From positions 1 through 40,933 of IMG/VR virus record IMGVR_UViG_3300022072_000029: 40,933 bases of DNA. One strand, given 5' to 3'. Origin of the DNA: a virus. The notes below the pieces were generated by a model, which had not been told where the DNA came from, made no database searches, and was given only the letters and a program-made list of their open reading frames with translations. Shown here in pieces: positions 22,702-33,255 of this stretch. How positions within the stretch are numbered: position 1 is the stretch's first letter; every line of letters begins with the position of its first letter. The translations under genes were made by a program, and so were the position numbers.

Positions 22702-24072
22702 ATGCCAGTAATTACCGATCAATTTAAAAAACAGGTCTTAGATGATCTTCTTACGGACTTAGACTCTTCTTCTGTAAGATACTATGCGGCCATTGGTAGA
22801 TCCGAAGATTGGAATGCTTCTGATCTTGCGACTGTTCCTACTAATGATTCACGTTCTGTCAGACAGGCAAGAAGTTCTTTGCAATCTGCAAAACTCATCG
22901 AAGATGCCTCATATGTAATTCCACGTAGAATATGGGTTGCTAACCTTATCTACTCTGCATATGATGATAACGATGTAGGTTTCCCCGAGAATCCTTTCTA
23001 TGTAATCAACTCGAATAACGAGATTTACATCTGTTTGGAACAGGGTAAGAAACAGGATGGTTCTTCGCAGTTATCTACCAACCAACCTACTGGTAACACT
23101 ACCGGTACACCATTCCGTACTGCGGATGGTTACACGTGGAAGTTCCTTTACTCTATCGGTGCATTACGTGCAGATAAGTTTTTGTCATCTGCATATATGC
23201 CTGTAAGATTTGTTGGTTCAACCGACTCGGATTCTCCTGCCGAAGATCTACAACAACAACTAGTCCAGAACGCTGCGGTAAAAGGACAAATCGTTGGTTA
23301 TAAAGTAACTAATGGTGGATCTGGTTATACATCTCCACCTTCGGTAAGTATCGTGGGTAATGGTACTGGTGCGATTGCTTATGCGGTACGTGCGGGTGAG
23401 ACTATCGTAGACATCAAGGTCAAGGCCGACTCTGCGGGTAACTCGGGCAACTCTTACTTTGGTAGTGGTTACGACTATGCAAACGTATTAATTTCTGGTG
23501 GTGGTGGTGACTCTTGTATTGTTCGTCCTGTATTGGGACAAGCATCTGGTGTTGGATCTAATCCTGTTATTGACCTGAAGGCAAATGGTGTTATGTTTAA
23601 CTCCAAACCAGATGGTATTGAAAACGGTGACTTTATTACTGGTGACGAGATATTCCGTCAAGTATTATTGGTACGCAATCCAAGAGTTGATAGTGCAGAA
23701 GGTGTTTTACTTACATCTACTTCCGCCCTGGCACTTAATAGTATTATACACGATGGATCAGGATTTGTCAAGTCTATTGTGCAAAAATCTCAGATTCAAG
23801 GTGTTACTTCTGGCGCAGTTGCAATCATCGACAACACTAATGATTCGGATACAATCTGGTATCATCAAAACGAAACAACTGGATTCACTTCCTTCCAAGT
23901 TGCAGAAGAAATTCAGGTGGTAGGTAACACAAATATTAACGGTTCGATAACCAGTAAAGTAGACGGTGAGTTTAATCCGTACACTGGGGATCTACTATAT
24001 ATTGATAACCGTTCAGCTGTAACGCGATCCACCGATCAAACCGAAGACCTGAAAATCGTAATTACTATCTAG
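22702..24072 (+). CDS. 8: Baseplate wedge gp8-like, 456 aa
   Basis: The N terminus MPVITDQFKKQVLDDLLTD, followed by SSVRYYAAIGRSEDWN and VIPRRIWVANLIYSAYDDND (about residues 20-100), follows gp8 of T4-like phages. The next blocks are NPFYVINSNNEIYICLEQGK and TPFRTADGYTWKFLYSIG. T4 gp8 has 334 residues; here the C-terminal half is extended by beta-rich, Gly/Ser-rich repeats (GSGYTSPPSVSIVGNGTGAI). gp8 dimers lie on the wedge periphery and help change the baseplate shape on infection. The ATG is nine bases ahead of the conserved block, with GTAGGAATA upstream. Confidence 0.85.
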   Translation: MPVITDQFKKQVLDDLLTDLDSSSVRYYAAIGRSEDWNASDLATVPTNDSRSVRQARSSLQSAKLIEDASYVIPRRIWVANLIYSAYDDNDVGFPENPFYVINSNNEIYICLEQGKKQDGSSQLSTNQPTGNTTGTPFRTADGYTWKFLYSIGALRADKFLSSAYMPVRFVGSTDSDSPAEDLQQQLVQNAAVKGQIVGYKVTNGGSGYTSPPSVSIVGNGTGAIAYAVRAGETIVDIKVKADSAGNSGNSYFGSGYDYANVLISGGGGDSCIVRPVLGQASGVGSNPVIDLKANGVMFNSKPDGIENGDFITGDEIFRQVLLVRNPRVDSAEGVLLTSTSALALNSIIHDGSGFVKSIVQKSQIQGVTSGAVAIIDNTNDSDTIWYHQNETTGFTSFQVAEEIQVVGNTNINGSITSKVDGEFNPYTGDLLYIDNRSAVTRSTDQTEDLKIVITI

Positions 24073-24081
24073 GATTAAGAA

Positions 24082-27000
24082 ATGCCAAACACATTTACAG
24101 AACAAACATTCAGATCAACCTACAAGGATGATCACGCGGATAGTGATAATTACTCACGTATCTTGTTCAATGCCGGTCGTGCATTGCAAGCACGTGAACT
24201 TACACAGATGCAGACCATCATCCAAAAAGAAATTAAAAGGTTTGCTGATAACATATTCCAAAAGGATGGTGTTCCTACTAAAGCTGGTGGTGTTGCACCT
24301 AACAACCATTATGCGTTCATCAAAATAGAGAACGATCAAAATAACTCTTTTGATACTGTAAGTGCATTGAAGGGTGTCGTGTTAACTGGTGCGGATTCGA
24401 GTATCAAAGTCAAGATCTATGAAGCAGTTGCTTCTGTGAACAGTGACCCTGATACTCTTTTTGTCCAGTACTTGGACAATCCAAATACACAGAGTCCTAG
24501 TCTACCACTTACTACTAGTACCTTTGTTACGCCTGGCGAAGTACTCTCCAACGGGTCTAACATTAACTTAACAGTTCAAACAATCAACACATCTACCAAT
24601 CCGGCAGTCGGATATGGTTCTCAGGTTGAAGTTGGACAATCAGAATTTTATGTTCAAGGACACTTTGTATTCTGTCCTAAACAGAGTCTATTCCTTGATA
24701 AGTATAAGAATTTCCAGACAGCAGATATTGGTTTTAAAGTTATTCAAGACATTATAACAGTATCCGATACTGATGCACTGTATGACAATCAAAATGTAAC
24801 TCCTAACCGTGCTTCGCCTGGCGCAGACCGTTATCGTATCCGACTTGTTCTTACTAGACGAGACCAGATGGTGACCGGAGATACCTTCGTGTATTTCGGT
24901 CGTATCGAAGGTGGTAGATTAGTCGATCAACAATCTGATGATGAAGGTTTCAATAGAGTCCGGAATCACGTTGCTACACGTGTCCGAGAGATTAATGGAG
25001 ACTTCATCCAGAAGTATTGGAAACTTCGCGTAGAACCTAATGGTACAAACGCATCATCTACATTGATGTTGAAGGTAGATCCAGGCACAGCATATATCGA
25101 TGGATATAGAGCTGCAACTACTGCTACTCGCAATATACCGATTCCTAAAGCAAGAGACACTATTGCAAGAGAAGAAGAACAGATTGGTATCGACTACGGG
25201 AACTACTACTATTTCGATAGTGGTGTTGGTATGTTGGATATTGATACTTGCGAAGAGGTGACATTATATGCGGGTTTTGATGGTGCAGATAGTGCAATCG
25301 GTACTGCACACATTCGTGCATTGACCGAAGGTTCCACAGGACTTCGTACTGGTGGATACACCTATGTGAGACCACCTTTATACAAGGCACATTTATTCGA
25401 CATCCAACGAGATAACTATAATTATAGTTTACGTGATGTCAAATCTATTAAATCTTCGACCAATACTCACTACATAAACCTTGTTCAAGTAACAGGTAAT
25501 GGCGGAAGTATTGTACATGAACCTAAGAAAAATGCTTTACTGTTTGATACTCCATTAAGACGACCCAAGTCTTTCACTGATGTCACTATGACATTTATGA
25601 AGAAGTACAACTTTACGGCTTCTGGTACTAGTCACACAATCACACTGACCGATGCTGGTGAACGTTTTGTTAATGAAAGTGATATCCTTGTTGCTTCTGC
25701 AACTGAGTTTGCACCTTCAAGTGTTGCATCAAATATCCAATCCGGAAACACAGACATTTTGTTCAGTGGGTTGTCGAATGGTGTTGCATATGAAGCAATT
25801 GTATTCATAAGAAAAACTAACGCAAGTGTTAAAACAAAGACACTGACCGAAACCGTGGTAACTGCTTCATTAGACTCTGATGGCGCAGGTGTATATTTCC
25901 TTCCTCTCGGTAAATCTGATGTCTATAGTATTCAACGTGTATCTCTTAATGATTCTGATGGTGAAGATGTATTCACCAGTTTCTTATTCGATGCGGGTAA
26001 CCGTACTACTCACCAAGATGACAGTAGATTAATCTATTCTGGTGGTGGTTTTGATAGTGCAGGTCAATCCGTATTTGTACGATATAAGTATTTCGAACCT
26101 TCGGTAAGTGGGCAGTTCTATGCTGTGAACTCTTATGATGGTCAATTGGATTATCTTAAAGTTCCTGGCCAGAAATTGCCTGATGGTGGTCTTCTGTCAC
26201 TACGTGATGCAATCGACTTCCGTCCTTCAACTGATGGCTCTGGTTCATTTTCTGCTGGTTCAATTTGTCCTCTTCCGGTACCTACCGATACTATCACTAC
26301 AGATGCCGAATACTACTTACCTCGTGCAGACCGTCTGGTAATATCTAAACAAGGTGAACTTCGTTATATCACCGGTTCTTCTTCGTTGAGTCCGAAATAC
26401 CCTGATGTTCCTGTGGATTGTATTGATCTTTATAAACTGAAACTGAATGCTAATACCATGCACACTCAGGATTTGAGAACAACTCTTATTCCACGTAAGG
26501 GTTATACGATGCAGGACATCAACAAACTAGAAGAAAAAGTTGATCGTCTTGAAGAAATGACTACATTGTCACTTCTCGAATTGAATACTAAAATGATGAA
26601 TGTTTTGGATTCTGCGGGTAATGATCGTGCTAAGTCTGGATTCTTTGTGGACAACTTCAAGTCACATTCTCATTCTCAAACTAAGTCTCCTGAATATCGT
26701 GCTGCGATTGACAAGAGAGGTAAACTGTTACGTCCTACTTTTGTAGAAGACTGTGCAGATCTTTTCTATGACAGTGATCATGTCGGTCAACTACGTACCG
26801 GTGTATTCGGTGACTTCGTTATGTTGAACCATACCGAAATTGCATATGAAGCGCAAGAACTCGCTTCTGGTACAGAAAACCTCGCACCTTTCTATGTTCC
26901 TACCATTGTCGGTAGTGTAGAACTTTCTCCGGAAACTGATTCTTGGAAAGAGACTCAGAAGATTGGTGAAACTGTTGTGGGTCGTTCAAGTGAATTTGAC

Positions 27001-29964
27001 CTCAAACACGCATTGAACTGGAACAACTCCGAGAACGAATGGTTTGGTGTAGATCCTTCTGACCTAGAAGCTGGTGATGCTGCAACTTCATTTGTAAGTG
27101 GTACATCAACTTCGATAACACACAATAGTTCGGATCCTGTTCTTATTGGTACCGAGACAACCGAAACTCTCGGTGAGTGGGTTGAAGTCGGTCATGTGAC
27201 CGATGTGGAAACTCTTTATACCGAAACTGTAGAAGTATCACGTGAACGTGAAGAAGAAATCTCACGTACAGTAATAGATTCTTGGTGGAACAATAATTAT
27301 TGGGGTGGTTGGACTGGTAACTGGTCTGGTTCTTACTTTGGCTTAGGTGGAACAGGTTCTTATTCATATGGTTATTACAACCCTTGGACTGCCGAACAAA
27401 TTACCACTGATATGTGGGATGTTGTTACTACCGAAACTAGAGATAAAGTTAAGACTGTTAACACATCTACTTATGAAACCACACGCACAATCGAAACTGA
27501 AAATGCGTATGAGTCTACTACGGATACCACAACAACAACAACAACTTCCAATACAGTAAACCGTATTGCGAGTGAATCAACTATCCGTGACGTAGTTGGT
27601 AAAAAGGTTATCGATGTATCGGTCATTCCTTTCATGCGTTCGATTGATATTCAATTCAAAGCTGAAGGTCTGCGTCCTAATACACAGTACTTCCCATTCT
27701 TTGATGGTTCTAACGTATCTTCTTTCTGTAGGGAACAGAATAAGTTCAGTACTTGGGCTCAACGCAATTACCTTGCATCTAAAAGTACTGAAGATGGTGA
27801 AGGTGTTCAACGTACTACCCAAGAACATAGTTCTGGTAAGACCAACCTTATATCTGACGCAGAAGGTAGTATTATTGGTTCGTTCGAAGTACCTAACAAC
27901 CAAGCAATGCGTTTCTACACAGGGCCTCGTGAGTTTGCATTACTTGACGTAAATGTCAATGACTTCAGTGCTGCAATGTCTTATGGTAGAGCAATGTTCC
28001 ACTCTAGAGGTGTTCTCGAAGAGTATGAAGATGAAGTCGAAGTAACTCGCGTACTTAAAATCGTAGGTAACAGTACCAGTGATGTTGATAGAACAATTGC
28101 TTCAAGTTCAACTGTATGGACTGAATCTGTTATCTCGACAGAAATTGCTACAGATGTAGTATCTACCGAAACATATTCTACTCTGGTCGGTGATACCACA
28201 TCATCTACAGAACATGTTGGTGAAACTTCTGAGGTAAATTATCTCAACCAAATCACTCCGGTAGATCATGTAACAGACACTACAGTTCCTCCGGGCGGTG
28301 CGGTGACTGATGCCGACCTAACTCCAGTAGAAAGAACTACTCGACGGGGTAAAGCTGGTGCCCTTTACAGACATACCAATAATAGACTAGAATATAACGA
28401 TCCAATCGCGCAGACCTTCTTGGTTAAACAAATTGCCGGTGTATTCATTACATCTGTTGATGTTTACTTTGCAAGTAAGTCTTCTTCTGCTCCTGTATTC
28501 TGTGAGTTGAGACCTACTGTGAATGGCGTTCCGTCTTCAAGTAAGATTATTGCAACTAAGAAATTATCTGCAAGTCAAGTATCTCTTGTTCCAGAAGGAT
28601 CTACCAACAAACAAATGTTGCAGAATGCTACTACGTTTACATTTGATCATCCGGTATTTGTTGCGGGTGGAGAGTATGCACTCGTACTAAGACCGGGCAA
28701 CAATGATCCGGACTATAACGTATATGTTGCAACTGTCGGTGAACACCAATTGAACTCTAACGAAGCGTTCATCTCACAACAAACAACTCTGGGTGGATTC
28801 TTTAAATCTCAGAATGCTAAATTGTGGGAACCTTCTAGTGGTCAAGATCTTTCATACAGAATCAATGTTGCTAAGTTTGAAACCTCTGGTAATGCTATCC
28901 TTGAGAATGCAAACATACCTCCAGTATCTTTGTCTAAAGATCCTTTGGTAGTGGATTCTGGATCTAACGCAGTACGTGTTATGTTCAAAGGTCACGGCCT
29001 TAGAGATGGTGATAAGACTTGGATTCGAGGTATCGACTCTGCAACTGACTTTGGTAACGGTTTGACCGGTGCAGATGTTAATGGGGTACGTACTGTTATC
29101 GATTTTGATAACTCTGGTTACACCTATGCTGCAACTTCATCTGCGACCTCTCGTAAGTGGTTCGGTGGTTCTTCTGTAACTTCTCAGAGAAACATGAACT
29201 TCGAAGTATTGAGACCCGAGATTGATATCAAACAACCAGGCGAGACTAACTACACTATGTCGATTAAGACTACTAGTCAGTCCGCATTGGCAGGAAGTCA
29301 AGTTCGATTTGTTAAAGATGGTTCATATAACATCATTGAGAACAAGAAGAATAATGAGTTCACAAATCCTCGTGCACTATTTAACAGACGCACCGAGAAT
29401 CTGTCAACCGCAGGTAAACTCAATGGCGAGAGATCTACTACTGTACAGTTAACATTGAAGACAACCAATCCATACTTGTCTCCAGTCATTGATTTACAAC
29501 GTTGTAAGTTGAACACTATTCACAACATGATCTCTAGACAAGATTCTTCGTCTACGGATGGTTTCAATGTACCATTATCTTATGTCGGTGAGACTAACCC
29601 TCTATATGGTACTGAGTCTGCAAAACATGTTACTAAAATAACAACTCTTACCGAACAGGCTGTTGGACTGAAGATCTTACTTGCTGCGAATAGACCTCCT
29701 GAGTCAGACTTCCAAGTTTATTGGAAAGTCGCAAGTGCGGGTGATGACATTAAGAGATCTGCATGGACTCTGGTTAATTCCGAAACCGTTCTACCAGTTG
29801 ATACTAACAAGAACGTGTTCCGTGAATACCGTTATCTTGTAGGTGGTGATGGTGGTACTATGTCACCATTCACACAGTTCCAAGTTAAGATTGTTATGAG
29901 ATCGACCAACAGTGCGAAAGTACCTACATTCCGTGACTTGAGAATTATATCACTGGCAGTATAA
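24082..29964 (+). CDS. Giant virion protein with DUF4815-type N terminus, 1960 aa
   Basis: The N terminus SDNYSRILFNAGRALQAREL followed by TQMQTIIQKEIKRFADNIFQ (about residues 21-60) is the DUF4815 signature of marine T4-like structural proteins. The long chain consists of beta-rich segments with repeats of TGxG type, one EEKVDRLEEMTTLSLLELNT coiled-coil near residue 820, and further beta domains to the end (RDLRIISLAV). At about residues 1030-1160 a Thr/Glu-rich stretch flanks an aromatic insert (WWNNNYWGGWTGNWSGSYFG). A second Thr/Ser-rich stretch is near residues 1335-1420. It replaces gp10-like peripheral baseplate proteins by position. The exact role is unknown, but it is certainly a virion appendage by context. 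Confidence 0.8.
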   Translation: MPNTFTEQTFRSTYKDDHADSDNYSRILFNAGRALQARELTQMQTIIQKEIKRFADNIFQKDGVPTKAGGVAPNNHYAFIKIENDQNNSFDTVSALKGVVLTGADSSIKVKIYEAVASVNSDPDTLFVQYLDNPNTQSPSLPLTTSTFVTPGEVLSNGSNINLTVQTINTSTNPAVGYGSQVEVGQSEFYVQGHFVFCPKQSLFLDKYKNFQTADIGFKVIQDIITVSDTDALYDNQNVTPNRASPGADRYRIRLVLTRRDQMVTGDTFVYFGRIEGGRLVDQQSDDEGFNRVRNHVATRVREINGDFIQKYWKLRVEPNGTNASSTLMLKVDPGTAYIDGYRAATTATRNIPIPKARDTIAREEEQIGIDYGNYYYFDSGVGMLDIDTCEEVTLYAGFDGADSAIGTAHIRALTEGSTGLRTGGYTYVRPPLYKAHLFDIQRDNYNYSLRDVKSIKSSTNTHYINLVQVTGNGGSIVHEPKKNALLFDTPLRRPKSFTDVTMTFMKKYNFTASGTSHTITLTDAGERFVNESDILVASATEFAPSSVASNIQSGNTDILFSGLSNGVAYEAIVFIRKTNASVKTKTLTETVVTASLDSDGAGVYFLPLGKSDVYSIQRVSLNDSDGEDVFTSFLFDAGNRTTHQDDSRLIYSGGGFDSAGQSVFVRYKYFEPSVSGQFYAVNSYDGQLDYLKVPGQKLPDGGLLSLRDAIDFRPSTDGSGSFSAGSICPLPVPTDTITTDAEYYLPRADRLVISKQGELRYITGSSSLSPKYPDVPVDCIDLYKLKLNANTMHTQDLRTTLIPRKGYTMQDINKLEEKVDRLEEMTTLSLLELNTKMMNVLDSAGNDRAKSGFFVDNFKSHSHSQTKSPEYRAAIDKRGKLLRPTFVEDCADLFYDSDHVGQLRTGVFGDFVMLNHTEIAYEAQELASGTENLAPFYVPTIVGSVELSPETDSWKETQKIGETVVGRSSEFDLKHALNWNNSENEWFGVDPSDLEAGDAATSFVSGTSTSITHNSSDPVLIGTETTETLGEWVEVGHVTDVETLYTETVEVSREREEEISRTVIDSWWNNNYWGGWTGNWSGSYFGLGGTGSYSYGYYNPWTAEQITTDMWDVVTTETRDKVKTVNTSTYETTRTIETENAYESTTDTTTTTTTSNTVNRIASESTIRDVVGKKVIDVSVIPFMRSIDIQFKAEGLRPNTQYFPFFDGSNVSSFCREQNKFSTWAQRNYLASKSTEDGEGVQRTTQEHSSGKTNLISDAEGSIIGSFEVPNNQAMRFYTGPREFALLDVNVNDFSAAMSYGRAMFHSRGVLEEYEDEVEVTRVLKIVGNSTSDVDRTIASSSTVWTESVISTEIATDVVSTETYSTLVGDTTSSTEHVGETSEVNYLNQITPVDHVTDTTVPPGGAVTDADLTPVERTTRRGKAGALYRHTNNRLEYNDPIAQTFLVKQIAGVFITSVDVYFASKSSSAPVFCELRPTVNGVPSSSKIIATKKLSASQVSLVPEGSTNKQMLQNATTFTFDHPVFVAGGEYALVLRPGNNDPDYNVYVATVGEHQLNSNEAFISQQTTLGGFFKSQNAKLWEPSSGQDLSYRINVAKFETSGNAILENANIPPVSLSKDPLVVDSGSNAVRVMFKGHGLRDGDKTWIRGIDSATDFGNGLTGADVNGVRTVIDFDNSGYTYAATSSATSRKWFGGSSVTSQRNMNFEVLRPEIDIKQPGETNYTMSIKTTSQSALAGSQVRFVKDGSYNIIENKKNNEFTNPRALFNRRTENLSTAGKLNGERSTTVQLTLKTTNPYLSPVIDLQRCKLNTIHNMISRQDSSSTDGFNVPLSYVGETNPLYGTESAKHVTKITTLTEQAVGLKILLAANRPPESDFQVYWKVASAGDDIKRSAWTLVNSETVLPVDTNKNVFREYRYLVGGDGGTMSPFTQFQVKIVMRSTNSAKVPTFRDLRIISLAV

Positions 29965-29965
29965 T

Positions 29966-30199
29966 ATGAAAAAGAGACAATTGGTACACGTAAAAGATGA
30001 ACCCGATTTTGCAAGAGATGCAGAGTCGGGTGCCATTATTAATATAAATAGAAGTGAAATACAACTTGCACGGGAACAGAAGAAACTCCGTAAACAAAAG
30101 ATGCAAGATGAAAAGAATCTTAAAGTAAAGGTTGATAGACTAGAGTCAGATATCCATGATATCAAATCCTTACTTTCACAACTAGTAGAGAAACTATAG
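29966..30199 (+). CDS. Small coiled-coil protein, 77 aa
   Basis: It begins one base after the preceding stop. Residues 1-27 are polar with an INRSE motif. Residues 28-77 form a strongly heptad-like charged helix (REQKKLRKQKMQDEKNLKVK, VDRLESDIHDIKSLLSQLVE). The stop abuts the ATG of the 1013-residue fibre (TAG ATG), so translation is coupled. It may be a chaperone or a trimerising adaptor for the fibre gene downstream; this is inferred from order and shape. A late promoter octamer lies within it at 30043-30050. Confidence 0.65.
   Translation: MKKRQLVHVKDEPDFARDAESGAIININRSEIQLAREQKKLRKQKMQDEKNLKVKVDRLESDIHDIKSLLSQLVEKL
30043..30050 (+). promoter_or_regulatory. Intragenic late promoter (TATAAATA)
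   Basis: Exact octamer with GAA after it, inside the small coiled-coil gene, 150 bases upstream of the 1013-residue fibre ATG. It could drive the fibre genes without the giant gene upstream. Confidence 0.6.
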
Positions 30200-33100
30200 A
30201 TGTCAAGACCATTTACGAAACTAAGTGACTCGTTCAAGACAATGCGAGACAACCAGAACACTGTCTCTTATAATGTTGGCGATCCGGTGGATCTTCTCAC
30301 TCACGGTGATAGTGATGTGGTCATGGCCATCAACGAAATCGAAAGGGTGTTTGACGCATCTTCCGGTGAAATCATTTATCCTACGGGAAATGCCCTCCAA
30401 GGGGAAACTCAAACTCGTTTACTAATCAGTACTAATCAAGCAAGTGGTACTGATGTACAATTCAATGTCGGTGCAAACTTCAACGTTGATGCGGTAGGTG
30501 ATATTAATTTAGATGCCGGTGGATCTAACATCAACTTCCTTGATGATTCGGTCAGTCGTATTGCATTCACATTAGGTACCACTAACACAGTTGGTGTGAC
30601 TGGTATCCTTGATCTTGATGTTTCTTCTAACTTAGATATCGATGTATCTGGTGATACAACTCTTACCTCTACCGGTGCAACTAGAATAGAAACGACCACA
30701 TACACTGTCGATGCGTCCGGAGATATTATCCTTGATGCTGATGGTGGTAATGTCACATTCAAAGATGCTGGTGTCACAGAGTACGACTTTGCTACTGACG
30801 GTACAGTTTCTCGTACCGGAAACTTGACATTTGACATCTCGGGTGATATAATCTTCGATGCAGATGGGGCAAACATTACATACAAAGATGGTGGTGTTAC
30901 TCGTATTGCATATACGATGGGTACCACTAACACCGAAGCCGTAACTGGCAATTATACTCTTGATGTGTCTGGTAATATTATACTAGATGCGGACGGTGGA
31001 AACATCGACCTAAAAGACGGTGGAGTATCTAGATTTGAATACGGACTTGGTACATCTAATACCTTAGACATTACAGGTAATCTAACTCAAACCGTCTCAG
31101 GCAACTTCTCAGACAGTGCAAATGGTACTCGTGACATCACCTCAACTGGTGCGATGTCTCATACCACTCTTGGTACTCTCACCACAACATCATTGGGACA
31201 AACCCATAATGTGACGGGAAACTTCGCTGTTGATGCATCTGGAGATATTACTCTCGATGCTGATGGTGGACAACTATATCTAACAGATGGTGGTGTCAAT
31301 AAGGTAACATATAATTTCGGTACGAATCAAGAGATTGATGTTGTCGGTTCTTTGATCTTTGATGTTGCCGATGATATTGTATTGGATGCCGGTGGTGGTG
31401 ACATTGACCTCAAACAAGCTGGAACGACTCGTTTTGCTTACGGACTGGGTTCAGCAAATACTTTAGATGTTACAGGTACACTCACTACTACTACTTCGGG
31501 TAACAACACCCTTACAGTGGCAGGAGATCACTCTGACAGTGCTTCTGGTACTCGTGACATCTCTTCGACTAACGGTATTAATATCGACACTCGTGGCCCG
31601 ATGACGAATACTGCGGGTGGTGCGTTCAATCTTGTTACTGAATCAAACATGGGTCTTACCGCTGGTGGTAACCTAACCGCAGATGTTGAGGGTGATATTA
31701 ACCTTGATGCAAATGGCGGTAATGTTACACTTAAAGATAATGGGGCGATCAGATTCGACTTCGTTATGGGTGCGAATCAAGAGATTGACGTACCCACCGG
31801 CAACTTAACTGTCGATGTGGCAGGTGATATAGTACTGGATGCAGACGGTGGAGACATCGACTTCAAAGATGCAGGTACTTCTCGTTTCTCATATGGAATG
31901 GGTGCGTCAAACACTTTAGATGTTAACGGTAATCTTACACAAACTGTATCAGGTAACCAATCTGATAGTGCTGGTGGTACTTACTCAGTTACTTCTAGTG
32001 GTGCAATGTCTCATACTACTTTGGGTACATTGACCACAACATCATTGGGACAAACCCATACAGCAGACGGTAATTACTTGATCGATGCTTCTGGTGATAT
32101 TACACTTGACGCAGATGGAAACGACATTTACTTCAAAGACGGTGCATCCACACGCATCCGTCATCAATTAGGTGCAACAAACAACATCACTGTTACCGGA
32201 GATTATAATATATCGGTAAGTGATTCTGCATCTTTGTCTACTACAAATGGTTATAGTCTAACTATTGGTGGTTCGGTAAAAGAGAATATTACCGTAAACA
32301 AAACTACTACTGTTGGTGGCACATTAGTAAATGCTATCATCGGTGCATTAAATGATAGTGCGGACTCGTATGGTCTGACTACTACAGGTAGTATTGTACA
32401 GACTGCCGGTGGATCTACATCTACTACCGCAGGAACAACTGCAACCATCAATGCAGGAACAAATATTCTTCTTGATGCAGAAGGTGATATTACACTTGAC
32501 GCGAATGGCGCGGACATCTTCTTCAAGGATGGCGGTGTCACTAAGTTCACCTATAACCTTGGTACAAACCAAGAAGTTGATGTTGTAGGAAATCTGACGT
32601 ATGATGTCTCCGGTGATATTATACTTGATGCAGACGGTGGTAATGTATTCCTTAAAGATGCAACCGTTCAGTTTGGTGAATTCCGAAACTCTGGCAATCA
32701 TCTGGACATTTATTCTGGTACTGGTCTTGCAATCGAAATGGATGCAACTAAGGTAGAGATACATGGTCGTGCATTCCACACTGACGAAGATCTAGACACT
32801 ACCGCACAAGATGTTGCGGGTGGTATCAATGAACTTCATTTGCAACTAGATAGTGCAGTTACCGAGATAGAGTCCGAGAAACTTATAACCCGTGCGCATC
32901 TGGACATTATACAGTCCGGTGGTACAACTGCGAACATGTCAGGAACAGGTATCTCCACACTGGATACAACAAGTAAGTTTATTGTTCCGGCTATCAATGA
33001 GATCCACACCCAACTGGATAGTGCGGTTGGTGAGATTGAAGTTGTAAAGGGTAGAGTTACAAGTAACGATACTGACATTCTTAACTTGAGTAATCGAGTG

Positions 33101-33241
33101 GGACAGTTGAATCAACTTGATAGTTCTGCGCCAGGCAACTTCTTCGAAGGTATAAATAATGATAGTATTGTTAAAGCGTTAAATGAACTGGCATCTAGAA
33201 CTGTCTTAATCTATGACGAAAACGGTACTCTTCTAAACTAA
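30200..33241 (+). CDS. Beta-repeat fibre protein, 1013 aa
   Basis: After an N-terminal adaptor with VVMAINEIERVFDASSGEII (about residues 37-57) the chain is a tandem repeat: a GDI-x-LDADGG-type block, then KDGG-V-T/SRF-x-Y, then a GT-x-N-x-x-x-V-TGN-L turn, about ten copies of roughly 35-60 residues. The regular Gly/Asp turns and alternating hydrophobic strands suggest a beta-helix shaft. Two copies contain the same SGAMSHTTLGTLTTTSLGQT segment (near 31150 and 32000), sharing long exact DNA stretches. The C terminus has three more I/L-N-E-I/L-type helices (GGINELHLQLDSAV, PAINEIHTQLDSAV, KALNELAS) like coiled-coil caps of phage fibres. It is probably a baseplate-anchored fibre shaft; the receptor end is not identified. 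Confidence 0.75.
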   Translation: MSRPFTKLSDSFKTMRDNQNTVSYNVGDPVDLLTHGDSDVVMAINEIERVFDASSGEIIYPTGNALQGETQTRLLISTNQASGTDVQFNVGANFNVDAVGDINLDAGGSNINFLDDSVSRIAFTLGTTNTVGVTGILDLDVSSNLDIDVSGDTTLTSTGATRIETTTYTVDASGDIILDADGGNVTFKDAGVTEYDFATDGTVSRTGNLTFDISGDIIFDADGANITYKDGGVTRIAYTMGTTNTEAVTGNYTLDVSGNIILDADGGNIDLKDGGVSRFEYGLGTSNTLDITGNLTQTVSGNFSDSANGTRDITSTGAMSHTTLGTLTTTSLGQTHNVTGNFAVDASGDITLDADGGQLYLTDGGVNKVTYNFGTNQEIDVVGSLIFDVADDIVLDAGGGDIDLKQAGTTRFAYGLGSANTLDVTGTLTTTTSGNNTLTVAGDHSDSASGTRDISSTNGINIDTRGPMTNTAGGAFNLVTESNMGLTAGGNLTADVEGDINLDANGGNVTLKDNGAIRFDFVMGANQEIDVPTGNLTVDVAGDIVLDADGGDIDFKDAGTSRFSYGMGASNTLDVNGNLTQTVSGNQSDSAGGTYSVTSSGAMSHTTLGTLTTTSLGQTHTADGNYLIDASGDITLDADGNDIYFKDGASTRIRHQLGATNNITVTGDYNISVSDSASLSTTNGYSLTIGGSVKENITVNKTTTVGGTLVNAIIGALNDSADSYGLTTTGSIVQTAGGSTSTTAGTTATINAGTNILLDAEGDITLDANGADIFFKDGGVTKFTYNLGTNQEVDVVGNLTYDVSGDIILDADGGNVFLKDATVQFGEFRNSGNHLDIYSGTGLAIEMDATKVEIHGRAFHTDEDLDTTAQDVAGGINELHLQLDSAVTEIESEKLITRAHLDIIQSGGTTANMSGTGISTLDTTSKFIVPAINEIHTQLDSAVGEIEVVKGRVTSNDTDILNLSNRVGQLNQLDSSAPGNFFEGINNDSIVKALNELASRTVLIYDENGTLLN
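33151..33158 (+). promoter_or_regulatory. Intragenic late promoter (TATAAATA) for the first tetrad-repeat gene
   Basis: Exact octamer near the 3' end of the 1013-residue fibre gene, 97 bases upstream of the ATG at 33256. It could give separate late expression of the repeat protein. Confidence 0.6.
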
Positions 33242-33255
33242 TAGTAGGAAAGAGA

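Noticed and set aside
30436-30951. Minus-strand open frame (171 codons) opposite the beta-repeat fibre
   Set aside because: It follows the repeat period of the coding strand and lacks start signals; it is a shadow.
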